20,243 bases of DNA from Alphaproteobacteria bacterium. GTDB taxonomy: Bacteria > Pseudomonadota > Alphaproteobacteria > Rhizobiales > Aestuariivirgaceae. Under the pieces are notes generated by a model that ran no database searches, had not been told where the DNA came from, and worked only from the letters and a program-made list of their open reading frames with translations. A program made the position numbers and the translations under genes. Shown here piece after piece: positions 1 to 8,033 of the stretch. Each line of letters opens with the position of its first letter. Positions within the stretch are counted from its first letter, which is position 1. The stretch is taken from contig JAJRRZ010000139.1 of assembly GCA_024279045.1 (NCBI GenBank), positions 1-20,243 on the forward strand. The letters are read 5' to 3'.

Positions 1-7
1 CGCGGAT

Positions 8-23
8 ATAAAGAAAGCTTTAT
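8..23. promoter_or_regulatory. Palindrome upstream of metK, candidate operator
   Basis: A perfect inverted repeat, ATAAAG-aaag-CTTTAT, lies about 80 bp before the metK start codon. From memory, AT-rich palindromes with ATAAAG/CTTTAT half-sites occur upstream of methionine-cycle genes such as metK and ahcY in alphaproteobacteria, where they are assigned to ArsR-type SAM/SAH-responsive regulators (SahR/SamR). The match to such a site is an inference; only the palindrome itself is seen. No regulator gene is visible in the window. The 84 bp between the palindrome and the metK ribosome-binding site show no riboswitch core that I can identify. Confidence 0.45.
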
Positions 24-102
24 GAATGTTTCCCGGCAATGGCGCGGCGCGGCAGGTGTCCGCGTGCGATGATGTTCGTTCAGCAGCGGGAAGACATTCG
101 AC

Positions 103-1305
103 ATGCGCAAGGATTATCTGTTCACTTCCGAGTCGGTTTCCGAGGGTCATCCGGACAAGGTGTGCGACCGCATCTCCGACGAAATCGTCGATCTGTTCTT
201 TCATGTCGCCGAGGAAGAAGGTTATGACCCGGCGCTGGTGCGCGTGGCGGCGGAGACCCTGGCTACCACCAACAAGCTGGTGGTGGCGGGTGAGGTGCGC
301 GCACCGGACTCAGTGAGCAAGGACAAGCTGCGCGAACGGGTGGAGGAGCTGGCGCGCGCCGCGGTGAAGGACATCGGCTACGAGCAGGAAGGCTTTCACT
401 GGCAGACGCTGGACTTCGAATACCTGCTGCACCCGCAATCGGTGGACATTGCGCAAGGGGTGGATGCTTCCGGCAACAAGGACGAGGGCGCGGGTGATCA
501 GGGCATCATGTTCGGTTATGCCTGTACGGAAACGCCGGAGCTGATGCCGGCGCCGATCCACTATGCACACCAGATTCTCAAGCGCTTGGCACAGGCGCGC
601 CATGCCGGCGCGGAGCCCAAGCTCGGCCCGGATGCGAAAAGCCAGCTCACCCTGCGCTATGCCGACGGCAAACCTGTGGAGGTTACGCAGATCGTGGTGT
701 CGCACCAGCACCTGGACGAGAGCCTCTCGCCCGATGACGTGCGCGCCATCATCGAGCCCTACGTGCGCGAGGTGCTGCCGGAAGAGTGGCTGAGCGATGC
801 AACCGTGTGGCACGTCAACCCCACGGGCAAGTTCTACATTGGCGGGCCGGACGGCGACTGCGGCCTGACCGGGCGCAAGATCATCGTCGATACCTATGGT
901 GGCGCGGCACCACACGGCGGCGGCGCGTTTTCCGGCAAGGATCCCACCAAGGTGGATCGCTCCGCCGCTTATGCCGCGCGCTACCTGGCAAAGAACGTGG
1001 TGGCCGCCGGGCTTGCGGAGAAATGCACCATCCAGCTTTCCTACGCCATTGGCGTGGCCGAGCCGCTGTCGCTGTATGCCGACACCCACGGCACCGGCGA
1101 AGTGGACGAGGCGAAGCTGGAGAGCGTATTGCGCGAGATCATGGACTTGCGCCCGCGCGGCATTCGCGAACATCTGAAACTGAACCGCGCGATTTATGCG
1201 CGCAGTGCCGCCTATGGCCATTTTGGCCGCCAGCCGGATGACGAGGGTGGTTTCTCGTGGGAGAAGACCGATCTGGTCGATGAACTGAAGTCGGCGCTGG
1301 CATGA
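103..1305 (+). CDS. metK: S-adenosylmethionine synthetase (methionine adenosyltransferase)
   Basis: This 400-residue cytoplasmic enzyme makes S-adenosylmethionine from methionine and ATP. Family hallmarks are plain: FTSESVSEGHPDKV near residues 7-20 (with the catalytic-region His16), the ATP-binding GAGDQGIMFGYA at residues 129-140, and the GGGAFSGKDPTKVDRS signature at 272-287. Length is normal for bacterial MetK. The start at 103 is supported by a GGGAAG ribosome-binding site at 88-93, and the N-terminus MRKDYLFTSES fits family N-termini. Its stop overlaps the next gene's start by four bases (ATGA), which suggests translational coupling. The palindrome at 8-23 is the likely control site. 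SAM made here could supply the methyltransferase encoded at 10142-11260, but that is no more than general metabolism. Identification is secure. Confidence 0.97.
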   Translation: MRKDYLFTSESVSEGHPDKVCDRISDEIVDLFFHVAEEEGYDPALVRVAAETLATTNKLVVAGEVRAPDSVSKDKLRERVEELARAAVKDIGYEQEGFHWQTLDFEYLLHPQSVDIAQGVDASGNKDEGAGDQGIMFGYACTETPELMPAPIHYAHQILKRLAQARHAGAEPKLGPDAKSQLTLRYADGKPVEVTQIVVSHQHLDESLSPDDVRAIIEPYVREVLPEEWLSDATVWHVNPTGKFYIGGPDGDCGLTGRKIIVDTYGGAAPHGGGAFSGKDPTKVDRSAAYAARYLAKNVVAAGLAEKCTIQLSYAIGVAEPLSLYADTHGTGEVDEAKLESVLREIMDLRPRGIREHLKLNRAIYARSAAYGHFGRQPDDEGGFSWEKTDLVDELKSALA

Positions 1306-1952
1306 GTCCGGGTGCTGGCAGCGCGCGCGGGGGCGGCATCGGCGCGTTGCTGAAGGGCCTGCTGCGCCGCGAGCGCATTGCCGGGCCGGATGCGCTGCAA
1401 GCCTTCTGGCAACGCCGCGCTGCCTTCATGGCGCAGAAATGCGTCATCGAATACTGCCGGGCGCGGGCCGGGCTGAACTGGCAGCGATTGTTCTCCGAGC
1501 AGCCCTTTCAGCAGGCGGTGCATGCAGCAAGCTGGCGCGCCTGGGGGTTGACGGTGCTGGACATGGCGGAAATGCTCGATGCCGTGTTGCGCGTGGATGC
1601 GCCCGATCATGCCGCGCTGCTGGGCTGGCTGGGCCGGGCGGGCGAGGCGCTGATCGCGCGGGAAACGGCGCAAAACACGCTGCCCGTGGCGCTGGGTGCG
1701 GACTTTGCCGAACAGGCGCAAGACCGCCTGCACACCTTGCTGGCCGAGCTGGCCAGGCGCGAGGCGCTGCCGGTGAAGGACATTGCGCGGGCGCGGGCTG
1801 ATGAGGTCTTCGACATCATCCCCATGCACGATGATCTGAAGGCGCCGGACAGGGATTATGTGTTCAACACCCTGCGCGCCAGCCTGGTGCGCGCAGCGGA
1901 CGACCTGCGGGCGGCGGCGGATATCCCGGTGCTGGCAGCACGGCTGCGCTGA
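1302..1952 (+). CDS. Hypothetical protein, translationally coupled to metK
   Basis: This is a 216-residue protein of unknown function. The ATG overlaps the metK stop in an ATGA arrangement, so it is probably co-transcribed and coupled with metK. In many alphaproteobacteria metK is followed by trmB (tRNA m7G46 methyltransferase), but this sequence has no glycine-rich SAM-binding motif and does not look like TrmB. It is rich in Ala, Leu and Arg and appears mostly helical, with no signal peptide or membrane segment. The most distinctive stretch is near residues 165-185, around ADEVFDIIPMHDDLKAPDRD. Codon use matches metK, which supports a real gene of the host backbone. I do not recognise the family. 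Confidence 0.75.
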   Translation: MSPGAGSARGGGIGALLKGLLRRERIAGPDALQAFWQRRAAFMAQKCVIEYCRARAGLNWQRLFSEQPFQQAVHAASWRAWGLTVLDMAEMLDAVLRVDAPDHAALLGWLGRAGEALIARETAQNTLPVALGADFAEQAQDRLHTLLAELARREALPVKDIARARADEVFDIIPMHDDLKAPDRDYVFNTLRASLVRAADDLRAAADIPVLAARLR

Positions 1953-1992
1953 GCAATGCAATTCCCCCGCCCCGCTTCAGCTTTCTTGCCTC

Positions 1993-2022
1993 TTGCGCAC
2001 GTGTGCCGGGTTCCGATATAAG
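1993..2022 (+). promoter_or_regulatory. Candidate promoter for tRNA-Phe
   Basis: A TTGCGC element (1993-1998) and a TATAAG element (2017-2022) are separated by 18 bp and lie about 40 bp before the tRNA. The -10 is followed by a GC-rich discriminator (ggccgccg), as is typical of stably regulated tRNA and rRNA promoters. The -35 matches the consensus at only three of six positions. The call rests on position as much as on sequence. Confidence 0.45.
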
Positions 2023-2061
2023 GGCCGCCGTGATCGCGCATCTCGCGTGCGGCGCCTTTGC

Positions 2062-2137
<76 letters not shown>

Positions 2138-2490
2138 CCCCTCCTTCTCAGATGATTGCAGACAATATCAAAAAGCCAATAAAAACACACAATTGGCATC
2201 TCAAATCGTCTCCGAAGGCCGCTCCAGATCGCTGGCAAGCGCAGAATCTTGTTGGCAGAAGCGCCTGAACTTCTTGCCTTGAGATTTTCCAAAACATTGC
2301 GGAAGACCCTCGGGCCGGCAGGAGACGAACGATCACCGCCACCTGAGCGGGAAACGGGCAACACGGAACCGGCGCGGGCCACCCGTTGATCGGACGGCTC
2401 CCTGGGCCATTCGTGGCGTCAGGAAATTGAGGAAAACCGGCAAGGAAGCAGGCAGGGTCAAGACAAATCACCCCCCTGATGAAAGCAGCG
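2138..2490. other. Gene-free stretch between tRNA-Phe and the capsule promoter region
   Basis: About 350 bp without a convincing gene. Reading frames crossing it lack a plausible start with a ribosome-binding site and resemble no family I know. I see no clear rho-independent terminator for the tRNA; a short ACGGG/CCCGT pairing near 2354-2386 has arms too short to count. The stretch is a possible scar of integration next to the tRNA, but no integrase fragment or att duplicate is visible. Confidence 0.4.
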
Positions 2491-2491
2491 G

Positions 2492-2537
2492 TTGCAATTT
2501 GCACGTATTGCAAATGGCTTGGCAGGCAGGATAAGAT
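2492..2537 (+). promoter_or_regulatory. Candidate kpsS promoter with overlapping dyad (possible operator)
   Basis: A perfect 7-bp inverted repeat, ATTTGCA-cgtat-TGCAAAT, occupies 2497-2515, with an extra TTGCAA copy just upstream at 2492-2497. A promoter-like pair, TTGCAA (2508-2513) and TAAGAT (2532-2537), spaced by 18 bp, overlaps the right arm of the dyad. Each hexamer matches four of six consensus positions. The arrangement would place a bound dimer over the -35 element of the promoter for kpsS, the first capsule gene. The dyad is seen directly; its regulatory role is inferred. Confidence 0.4.
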
Positions 2538-2602
2538 GAGGTTTGTTTCAAACGTGGGGATTGTACGGAATTTTTTGCCGGAGCGCCAAGGGGGTGTCAT
2601 TC

Positions 2603-3919
2603 ATGCCGCGCTTGTCGAGTTTTGCCGGGCGTCGGGTGCTGCTGTTGCAGGGGCCGATGGGGCCGTTCTTTCAGCGCCTGGCGCGGGACCTGGCCTATGC
2701 CGGCGCGAAGGTCGTGAAGGTCAATTTCAATGCCGGAGACTGGTTGTTCTACCGCGATCATCACGTCATGTATTCCGGCAGCATCAAGGAATGGCCGTCC
2801 TTTCTCGGCGACCTGCTGGAAAAGGCGCAAATCGACGTGGTGTTCCTCTATGGCGACTGCCGTCCGGTGCACCGGCCCGTCTTCGAGCTTGCCGCGCGGC
2901 GCGACATCGAGGTCTTCGTCTTCGAGGAAGGCTATGTCAGGGGAAATTATATCACCCTCGAAAAAGGTGGTGTGAACGCCCGCTCCTCCCTGCCGAAATC
3001 GGCAGCCTTTTACCTGAACACACCCATGCCGGAAATATCGCCCCCGCGCGAGGTGGGCTACAGCTTCTACCATCAGGCTTGGTGGGCCTTGCTCTATCAT
3101 GCCGCCGCCTCCGTGTTGGGCAGATACTATCCCTGCCGGACATATCACCGGGGGCTGGGCATTCGTGAACTTGCACCGCAGCTGCGTTCCTACTGGCGCA
3201 AAATGATATACTATCCGCTTGCAAGATGGCAGGAACGCCGCACTGCTACCAGCCTGCGCGGGCGCTACTTCCTGGTGCCGCTGCAAGTGGCGACAGACAG
3301 CCAGATCGTGCACCACAGCCCATATGGCCAGAGGGGTGGCATACCTGCCTTCATCCGCGAGGTGATTGCCTCCTTTGCCGCCCACGCACCGGCCGGAACA
3401 CATCTGGTAATGAAGCATCATCCGGCGGATCGCGGCTACGTGCACTATGGCCGGCTGATCAGAAAATGCGCCCGCCAGCATGGTGTTGCCGGCAGAGTGC
3501 ATTACGTGCATGATGCGCACTTGCCGACATTGCAGGATCATTGCATCGGCACGGTTACAATCAATTCCACTGTCGGCTTGTCGTCCCTGAGCCGCCACAA
3601 GCCGGTGAAAGTGCTGGGCTCGGCCATCTACGACATCCCCGGGCTTACGGCGCGCTGCTCGCTGGATGATTTCTGGCGGCAAGCCGGGCAATGGACGCCG
3701 GATGCGGAGCTTGTCCGGCGCTTTCAGGCGCACCTGATCGCTACAACGCAGATCAACGGCAATTTCTACAAGCGCATCAGAAGCTCCGCGTTGAACTGCG
3801 GGCTGATCTGGCCCACTGCAGATGCTTTTGAGGCGACATCTTCCATTGTCGGCAACCAGCGGGAACGAGAACTAGCTTCCGGCACATTCATCAATGATCA
3901 AGACTATATCAGCGGATAG
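2603..3919 (+). CDS. kpsS: KpsS-type capsule polysaccharide beta-Kdo transferase
   Basis: This 438-residue cytoplasmic or membrane-associated protein matches the KpsS (LipA) family. In E. coli, KpsS adds the first beta-linked Kdo to lysophosphatidylglycerol, starting the poly-Kdo linker of ABC-dependent capsules. Visible family features are the LLLQGPMGPFF N-terminus, FEEGYVRGNYITLE near 107-120 (comparable to the EDGF segment of KpsC), KHHPADRGY near 271-279, and TINSTVGLSSL near 319-329. The start at 2603 is preferred over an upstream in-frame ATG at 2543. An AAGGGGG ribosome-binding site at 2588-2594 precedes it, and the extra 20 residues look unlike the family. It is first in the capsule block, 62 bp before the outer-membrane lipoprotein gene and on the same strand. 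Its partner KpsC is at 8034-10121. Confidence 0.88.
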   Translation: MPRLSSFAGRRVLLLQGPMGPFFQRLARDLAYAGAKVVKVNFNAGDWLFYRDHHVMYSGSIKEWPSFLGDLLEKAQIDVVFLYGDCRPVHRPVFELAARRDIEVFVFEEGYVRGNYITLEKGGVNARSSLPKSAAFYLNTPMPEISPPREVGYSFYHQAWWALLYHAAASVLGRYYPCRTYHRGLGIRELAPQLRSYWRKMIYYPLARWQERRTATSLRGRYFLVPLQVATDSQIVHHSPYGQRGGIPAFIREVIASFAAHAPAGTHLVMKHHPADRGYVHYGRLIRKCARQHGVAGRVHYVHDAHLPTLQDHCIGTVTINSTVGLSSLSRHKPVKVLGSAIYDIPGLTARCSLDDFWRQAGQWTPDAELVRRFQAHLIATTQINGNFYKRIRSSALNCGLIWPTADAFEATSSIVGNQRERELASGTFINDQDYISG

Positions 3920-3981
3920 CTGGCAAGCCGCTTTGCATTCTGCTATACGCTGTGAAGGTATTGGGGTCAGAGGGGTCCGGG

Positions 3982-5160
3982 ATGATTCTGCGTAAAGGAA
4001 TGGCCGCCCTACGACTGGTGGCAATGTTGGCCGGGACACTGGTGCTGACGGGCTGTGCTGGCGGCCTGCTGCCGGGTGAAGGGCCGACGGCTGCCGAAAT
4101 TCTGGGAGAAACCCCGGATTCCGCCAAGCAGCAGCGGGAATATGCCATTGTTCCCATCAGTGGCGATGTTGTCTCGGCCCAGATGAAATTCGAGCAGGAG
4201 GGGCTGTTCAAGACCTTCAGCACCGGCACGCCATGGACATTCCGCAATGCAATCGGTGCGGGCGATGTGTTGCAGGTGCACATCTGGGAGGCCGCGGAAG
4301 GCGGGCTGTTTTCCACCGCCGACAGCAAGGGCGTGCAGCTGCCCCCGGTGGAGGTGGATCGTGCCGGGCGTATCTCCCTGCCCTTCGTGGGACGTATTCG
4401 TGCTGCCGGGCTGACGCCAGCGCAATTGCAGCGCAAGATCGAACATGTCTTGGCGGGCAAGGCCATCTCCCCACAAGTGATGGTGCGCGTACTGAAAAGC
4501 GAAACAAATTCCATCGTGATCAATGGCGATGTGCGCAAGCCAGGCAAATACCAGATGTCGCTGAAAGGCGACCGCATTCTGGACATGATTGCCCAGGCCG
4601 GTGGTGCGGCAGGGCCCGCGCGTGAAACGCTGGTAACGCTCATCCGCAATGGTGTTCGGGGCACCCAGAATCTCAAGCGCATCATACGCAATCCGTCGGA
4701 GAACATTTACGTGCGCCCGGGGGATCAGATCTACCTGTCGCACAAGCCGCAGACCTTCACGGCCTTCGGTGCGGTGTCGAAAACCGGTGAATATCCGTTC
4801 GACAGCGACCGGGTGAATATCCTGGAGGCCGTGGCGCGGGCCGGTGGCCTGCTGGATACACGGGCGGATTCCAAGGGAGTGTTTCTGTTCCGCTTCGAGG
4901 ACAACAAGGTGCTGCGCGCGTTTGGCCATCCGCAAGAAGAAATGTCGCCCACAGGCATTACGCCGGTGGTCTATGTGCTGGACATGAGCAAGCCGCGCGC
5001 GTTCTTCCTGGCGCAGGGCTTTCTGATGAAAGACAATGACGTGATCTACGTGGCCAACTCCGTCAGCACAGAGTTGCAGAAGTTCCTTGCTCTTATCAAT
5101 GCCGGTACCGGCGCGATTCGAGGCACTCATGCCACGGCTGTTACGGTATCTGGAGATTGA
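3982..5160 (+). CDS. bexD: BexD/CtrA-type outer-membrane capsule export lipoprotein (Wza family)
   Basis: This is a 392-residue outer-membrane polysaccharide export protein that would form the exit channel for capsule. The N-terminus is a lipoprotein signal: basic MILRK, a hydrophobic stretch, then lipobox LTGC with Cys25 as the lipidation site. A polysaccharide-export domain follows at about 88-170 (GAGDVLQVHIWE at its start), then two SLBB-like segments near 178-255 (VINGDVRKPGKY) and 262-345 (FGAVSKTGEYPF). Length and lipobox match BexD/CtrA better than the longer E. coli KpsD. The ATG at 3982 has an AGAGGGG ribosome-binding site; an in-frame GTG at 3952 would add ten residues and is less likely. 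A weak extended -10 (TGcTATACG) lies at 3941-3949. It converges with kpsT, with 29 bp between the stops. Confidence 0.9.
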   Translation: MILRKGMAALRLVAMLAGTLVLTGCAGGLLPGEGPTAAEILGETPDSAKQQREYAIVPISGDVVSAQMKFEQEGLFKTFSTGTPWTFRNAIGAGDVLQVHIWEAAEGGLFSTADSKGVQLPPVEVDRAGRISLPFVGRIRAAGLTPAQLQRKIEHVLAGKAISPQVMVRVLKSETNSIVINGDVRKPGKYQMSLKGDRILDMIAQAGGAAGPARETLVTLIRNGVRGTQNLKRIIRNPSENIYVRPGDQIYLSHKPQTFTAFGAVSKTGEYPFDSDRVNILEAVARAGGLLDTRADSKGVFLFRFEDNKVLRAFGHPQEEMSPTGITPVVYVLDMSKPRAFFLAQGFLMKDNDVIYVANSVSTELQKFLALINAGTGAIRGTHATAVTVSGD

Positions 5161-5189
5161 TGTGGCTCACTTCCCAGCGCTTGGCATCA

Positions 5190-5882
5190 TCAGGCATTGG
5201 CCTGTTGCTTGCGCTTGATGAGCTCGTTGTAAACCTTGATGCCTTCTTCCAGATCGGGGTAGAAGGTCAGCTTGCTGTTTTCCAATATGGCGGCGGCGTC
5301 GCAGTACTTGCGCAGCAAGGCGGGGCTGTGTGCCACCATGATGATGTCGGACTTCTGCAGCTTGGACGAAAAGACCTGCTCGCATTTCTGGCGAAACACT
5401 GCATCACCCACCGCCAGAATCTCGTCCACCAGGTAGCAGTCGAAATCAATCGCCATGGAAATGCCGAAGGCCAGCCGCGCGCGCATGCCCGAGGAATAGG
5501 TCTTCACCGGCATGAAATAATGATCACCAATGTCGGCAAAGGAGCGGACGAAATCCTCCACTTCCTCCACGTCGCGGCCATAGATGCGCGCCACGAAGCG
5601 CGTGCCTTCCTTGCCCGTCATGCTGCCGGCGATGCCTCCCGAAAAGCCAAGAGGCCAGGAAACCCGCGTCAGCCGCACCACGCGGCCCGATGTCGGCTCC
5701 TCCGCCCCGGCAATCAGGCGAATGAGCGTGGACTTGCCAGCCCCATTCAGCCCCAGGATGGCAATGTTGTAACCTCTGGGAAAAACGAAATTCAGATTGT
5801 CCAGAATGGTCTTGCTGCGGTTGCGCAGGCGGTATTTTTTTGTCAGGTTCTCCAATACTACATTGGCGTGAGGTGGCGGCAT
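5190..5882 (-). CDS. kpsT: Capsule export ABC transporter, ATP-binding subunit
   Basis: This 230-residue ATPase subunit would power export of capsule polysaccharide with KpsM. Walker A is GLNGAGKST at residues 44-52, the ABC signature is YSSGMRARL at 129-137, and Walker B plus catalytic Glu is CYLVDE ending at Glu154. An H-loop lies in IIMVAHSP. The Q-loop region reads SWPLGFSGG, as in KpsT and its relatives. The start at 5882 gives the usual family length. In-frame ATGs at 5948 and 6038 would add a tail that overlaps the divergent kpsE, and they lack a ribosome-binding site. The chosen start has only a distant AGGA. The gene is on the strand opposite to its neighbours, convergent with the lipoprotein gene and divergent from kpsE. 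In most known loci kpsT directly follows kpsM. Confidence 0.92.
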   Translation of the reverse strand: MPPPHANVVLENLTKKYRLRNRSKTILDNLNFVFPRGYNIAILGLNGAGKSTLIRLIAGAEEPTSGRVVRLTRVSWPLGFSGGIAGSMTGKEGTRFVARIYGRDVEEVEDFVRSFADIGDHYFMPVKTYSSGMRARLAFGISMAIDFDCYLVDEILAVGDAVFRQKCEQVFSSKLQKSDIIMVAHSPALLRKYCDAAAILENSKLTFYPDLEEGIKVYNELIKRKQQANA

Positions 5883-5960
5883 TTGATACAAGTGTCCTGA
5901 AATTGATTGCGCCCGTGCGCCGATATTGTTTCCGTTGGCGCGATACATGGTTGTGATAGC
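5883..5960. promoter_or_regulatory. Divergent kpsT/kpsE intergenic region
   Basis: This 78-bp gap separates the divergent starts of kpsT and kpsE and must hold the start signals for both unless kpsE is read from far upstream. No hexamer pair with proper spacing convinced me on either strand. A small GCGC-ccgt-GCGC dyad lies near 5909-5920. The call rests on gene orientation alone. Confidence 0.35.
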
Positions 5961-7214
5961 ATGACTGCAAAAGACGACAAAGTGGTTGCCGCTCCCTTTG
6001 CCCAAAAGAGCATGCCGGAAGAAAATCGGCAGAAGCAAACGCCAGCTCCTCCTTCAGCAGATACGCAACCATCCAAGGAAGATGCCTTGCCGTCTCGCAG
6101 CAAGCGGCGGCGAAAGATACCTTGGGGGCCGATATCTTTCATGCTGGCGGTAGTGCTGCCCGTCGCCGCTGTCATTGCCTACTACATTTTCATTGCCGCA
6201 GATCAGTACAAGGTGCAAACGCGCTTCGCCGTGCGCTCCACCACACCTGATATCAGCAGTGGCCTGCTCAATTCGCTGGGCATTGGTGGCGGGGCATCTG
6301 TGGGCGATACCTACATGGTCGTGGAATACATCCACAGCCGGGAATTGCTGGCAAAACTGGATGAGAAGCTCGACCTCAGGAGTCGTTTCCGCCGTGCAGG
6401 CGATGATTTCTATGCCGCTCTGCCCTCATGGTATTCCATGGAGGATTTTCTGACCTACTGGCGCTCCATGGTGCAGGTGCACCTCGATCATACGTCGAAC
6501 ATCATTACGGTCAGCGTCTTTGCCTTCACACCGGAAGATGCACGGGATATCTCCAAGGCCATTCTTGATGAAAGCGAGAAAATGATCAACCGCATCAGCG
6601 AGCAGGCGCGGCGCGATGCGGTATGGTATGCGGAAAACGAGGTTGCCAAGGCGGAAAAGCGCCTGAAGGAGATACGGCAACGCTTCCTGAAATTCCGCGA
6701 CACCACCCAGCAGCTCGATCCCACCAAGCAGGCGCAGGTGCAGGTATCCATCATCGGCAAGCTGGAAGAGGAACTGGCGAAGCTGAAGGCGAAGCTGGCC
6801 GAAAGCAGAACGCTGCTGTCCGGCAATGCTCCAACCGTGACGTTTCTGCAAAACCGCATCAAGGCCATTCAGCAACAGATTGCCGCGGAAAAGCGCAAAC
6901 TGGGTGGTGGCAGGCTTTCCAGCAACAGGGCACGTAATGGCAACTTGAGTGCCACACTGTCAGAATACGAAGCGCTGGTCGTAGAGCGTGAATTCGCTGA
7001 AAAACTCTACCTCTCCGCCCTTACCAGCCTGGAGCAGGCGCGCCTGCTGGCCAATCGCCAGCAGCGCTATCTGGCCACCTTCGTGCATCCTTATCTGCCA
7101 GACGAAGCCCTCTACCCGAAGCGCATCCGCAATACTTTTTTCGTGTTCATCTCCCTCACGCTCATCTGGGCCCTGGGCATGCTGATGCTGCAATCCATCC
7201 GCGACAGGATCTGA
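5961..7214 (+). CDS. kpsE: KpsE/CtrB/BexC-type capsule export inner-membrane adaptor
   Basis: This 417-residue protein belongs to the polysaccharide co-polymerase-like family of ABC-dependent capsule export. It spans the periplasm and links the KpsMT transporter to the outer-membrane channel. It has a Pro- and Lys/Arg-rich cytosolic N-terminus (1-55), a first membrane helix near 58-79, a long periplasmic part with heptad-rich coiled coil about 205-320, and a second membrane helix near 392-410 ending close to the C-terminus (SIRDRI). The YLATFVHPYLPDEALYP segment just before the last helix is characteristic of the family. It is about 30 residues longer than CtrB or BexC, mostly in the N-terminal tail. 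ATG 5961 is chosen over an upstream in-frame TTG at 5907. Four bases separate it from kpsM. Confidence 0.9.
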   Translation: MTAKDDKVVAAPFAQKSMPEENRQKQTPAPPSADTQPSKEDALPSRSKRRRKIPWGPISFMLAVVLPVAAVIAYYIFIAADQYKVQTRFAVRSTTPDISSGLLNSLGIGGGASVGDTYMVVEYIHSRELLAKLDEKLDLRSRFRRAGDDFYAALPSWYSMEDFLTYWRSMVQVHLDHTSNIITVSVFAFTPEDARDISKAILDESEKMINRISEQARRDAVWYAENEVAKAEKRLKEIRQRFLKFRDTTQQLDPTKQAQVQVSIIGKLEEELAKLKAKLAESRTLLSGNAPTVTFLQNRIKAIQQQIAAEKRKLGGGRLSSNRARNGNLSATLSEYEALVVEREFAEKLYLSALTSLEQARLLANRQQRYLATFVHPYLPDEALYPKRIRNTFFVFISLTLIWALGMLMLQSIRDRI

Positions 7215-7218
7215 GATC

Positions 7219-8028
7219 ATGAGCGAGCAGCGCCTGGAATCCCTGAAACTTTCGCCCTGGGAAGCCATCAAGACGCAATTGCGCGTGTTGCATGCCTTGC
7301 TGCTGCGCGAATCCTCGTTGCGCATGGGGCCCTACAAGCTGGGGCATCTGTTGGTGCTGACGGAAGTGATATGGGGGACAACCGTTCTGGGCATCCTGCA
7401 TTATCTCGTTGGCGCCGCCGCACCGGTAGGCAACAGTGTTGTCTTCTACTACTTTACCGGCATGTTTGCCTATATAACCTATCGTGTCTTGCATGGCCGT
7501 GTCTCCTCGGCACTGGAGGCCAACAAGGCCTTGCTGAGCTATCCCGTCATTCGCCCCGTGGATACCATGCTGGCCCGTGCCGGGCTGGAGAGCTCTCTGC
7601 AACTGCTGGCCTTCCTACTGTTCTACAGCGCTTTCATCATGCTGGGTTGGGCCAATTTCCCCGCCCATTCGGTGGAGTTGCTGGCGGCCATTGCGGCCAC
7701 CGTCATCCTGGGTTTTGGCATGGGCGTTACCGGCATGGTGCTACGCAATCTATGGAGCCCGTGGCGCACGGTGGACAACATGATCTCGCGCATCCTGTTT
7801 TTCATCTCGGGTATCTTTTTCTCCGTGGAATACCTGCCACCATACATCCGCGACGTACTCGTCTGGAATCCGCTGGTACATGCCATCGAATGGGTGCGCT
7901 ATTGCATCTATCCGGAATACTTCACCCAGATCCTTGACCGCGAATACCTGTTGGCCTGGGGCTTGATTGCCACCATCTTCGGCCTGGGCATGGAACGGCT
8001 TATCCGTCCCCGCCTGCTGGAAAGGTAA
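7219..8028 (+). CDS. kpsM: Capsule export ABC transporter, permease subunit
   Basis: This 269-residue ABC-2 type inner-membrane permease forms the transmembrane half of the KpsMT exporter. About six hydrophobic segments can be counted, at roughly 45-65, 72-92, 127-147, 152-175, 190-208 and 240-258. Family-typical stretches include LLLRESSLRMG near the N-terminus, FFISGIFFSVEYLP in the middle, and WNPLVHAIEWVRYCIYPEY near residue 215. Length matches KpsM/CtrC/BexB. An AGGA at 7205-7208 lies before the ATG. The gene is packed between kpsE (4 bp) and kpsC (5 bp), so the three form an operon. Its ATPase partner kpsT lies in opposite orientation to the left of kpsE. Confidence 0.93.
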   Translation: MSEQRLESLKLSPWEAIKTQLRVLHALLLRESSLRMGPYKLGHLLVLTEVIWGTTVLGILHYLVGAAAPVGNSVVFYYFTGMFAYITYRVLHGRVSSALEANKALLSYPVIRPVDTMLARAGLESSLQLLAFLLFYSAFIMLGWANFPAHSVELLAAIAATVILGFGMGVTGMVLRNLWSPWRTVDNMISRILFFISGIFFSVEYLPPYIRDVLVWNPLVHAIEWVRYCIYPEYFTQILDREYLLAWGLIATIFGLGMERLIRPRLLER

Positions 8029-8033
8029 GACGC

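Noticed and set aside
24..102. SAM riboswitch (SAM-II or SAM/SAH type) before metK
   Set aside because: I could not find the core motifs or a convincing pseudoknot pairing; a covariance-model scan would settle it.
310..1221. Long minus-strand open frame antisense to metK
   Set aside because: It is a by-product of GC-rich codon bias opposite a firmly identified gene; no ribosome-binding site or family match.
2597..3733. Long minus-strand open frame antisense to kpsS
   Set aside because: The plus-strand protein has clear KpsS motifs; the antisense translation resembles nothing and has His/Arg-rich composition typical of shadow frames.
4009..5130. Long minus-strand open frame antisense to the export lipoprotein gene
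   Set aside because: It lies opposite a gene with a lipobox and export domains; no independent coding evidence.
5157..5900. Plus-strand open frame opposite kpsT
   Set aside because: kpsT carries all ABC ATPase motifs on the minus strand; the plus frame is a shadow.
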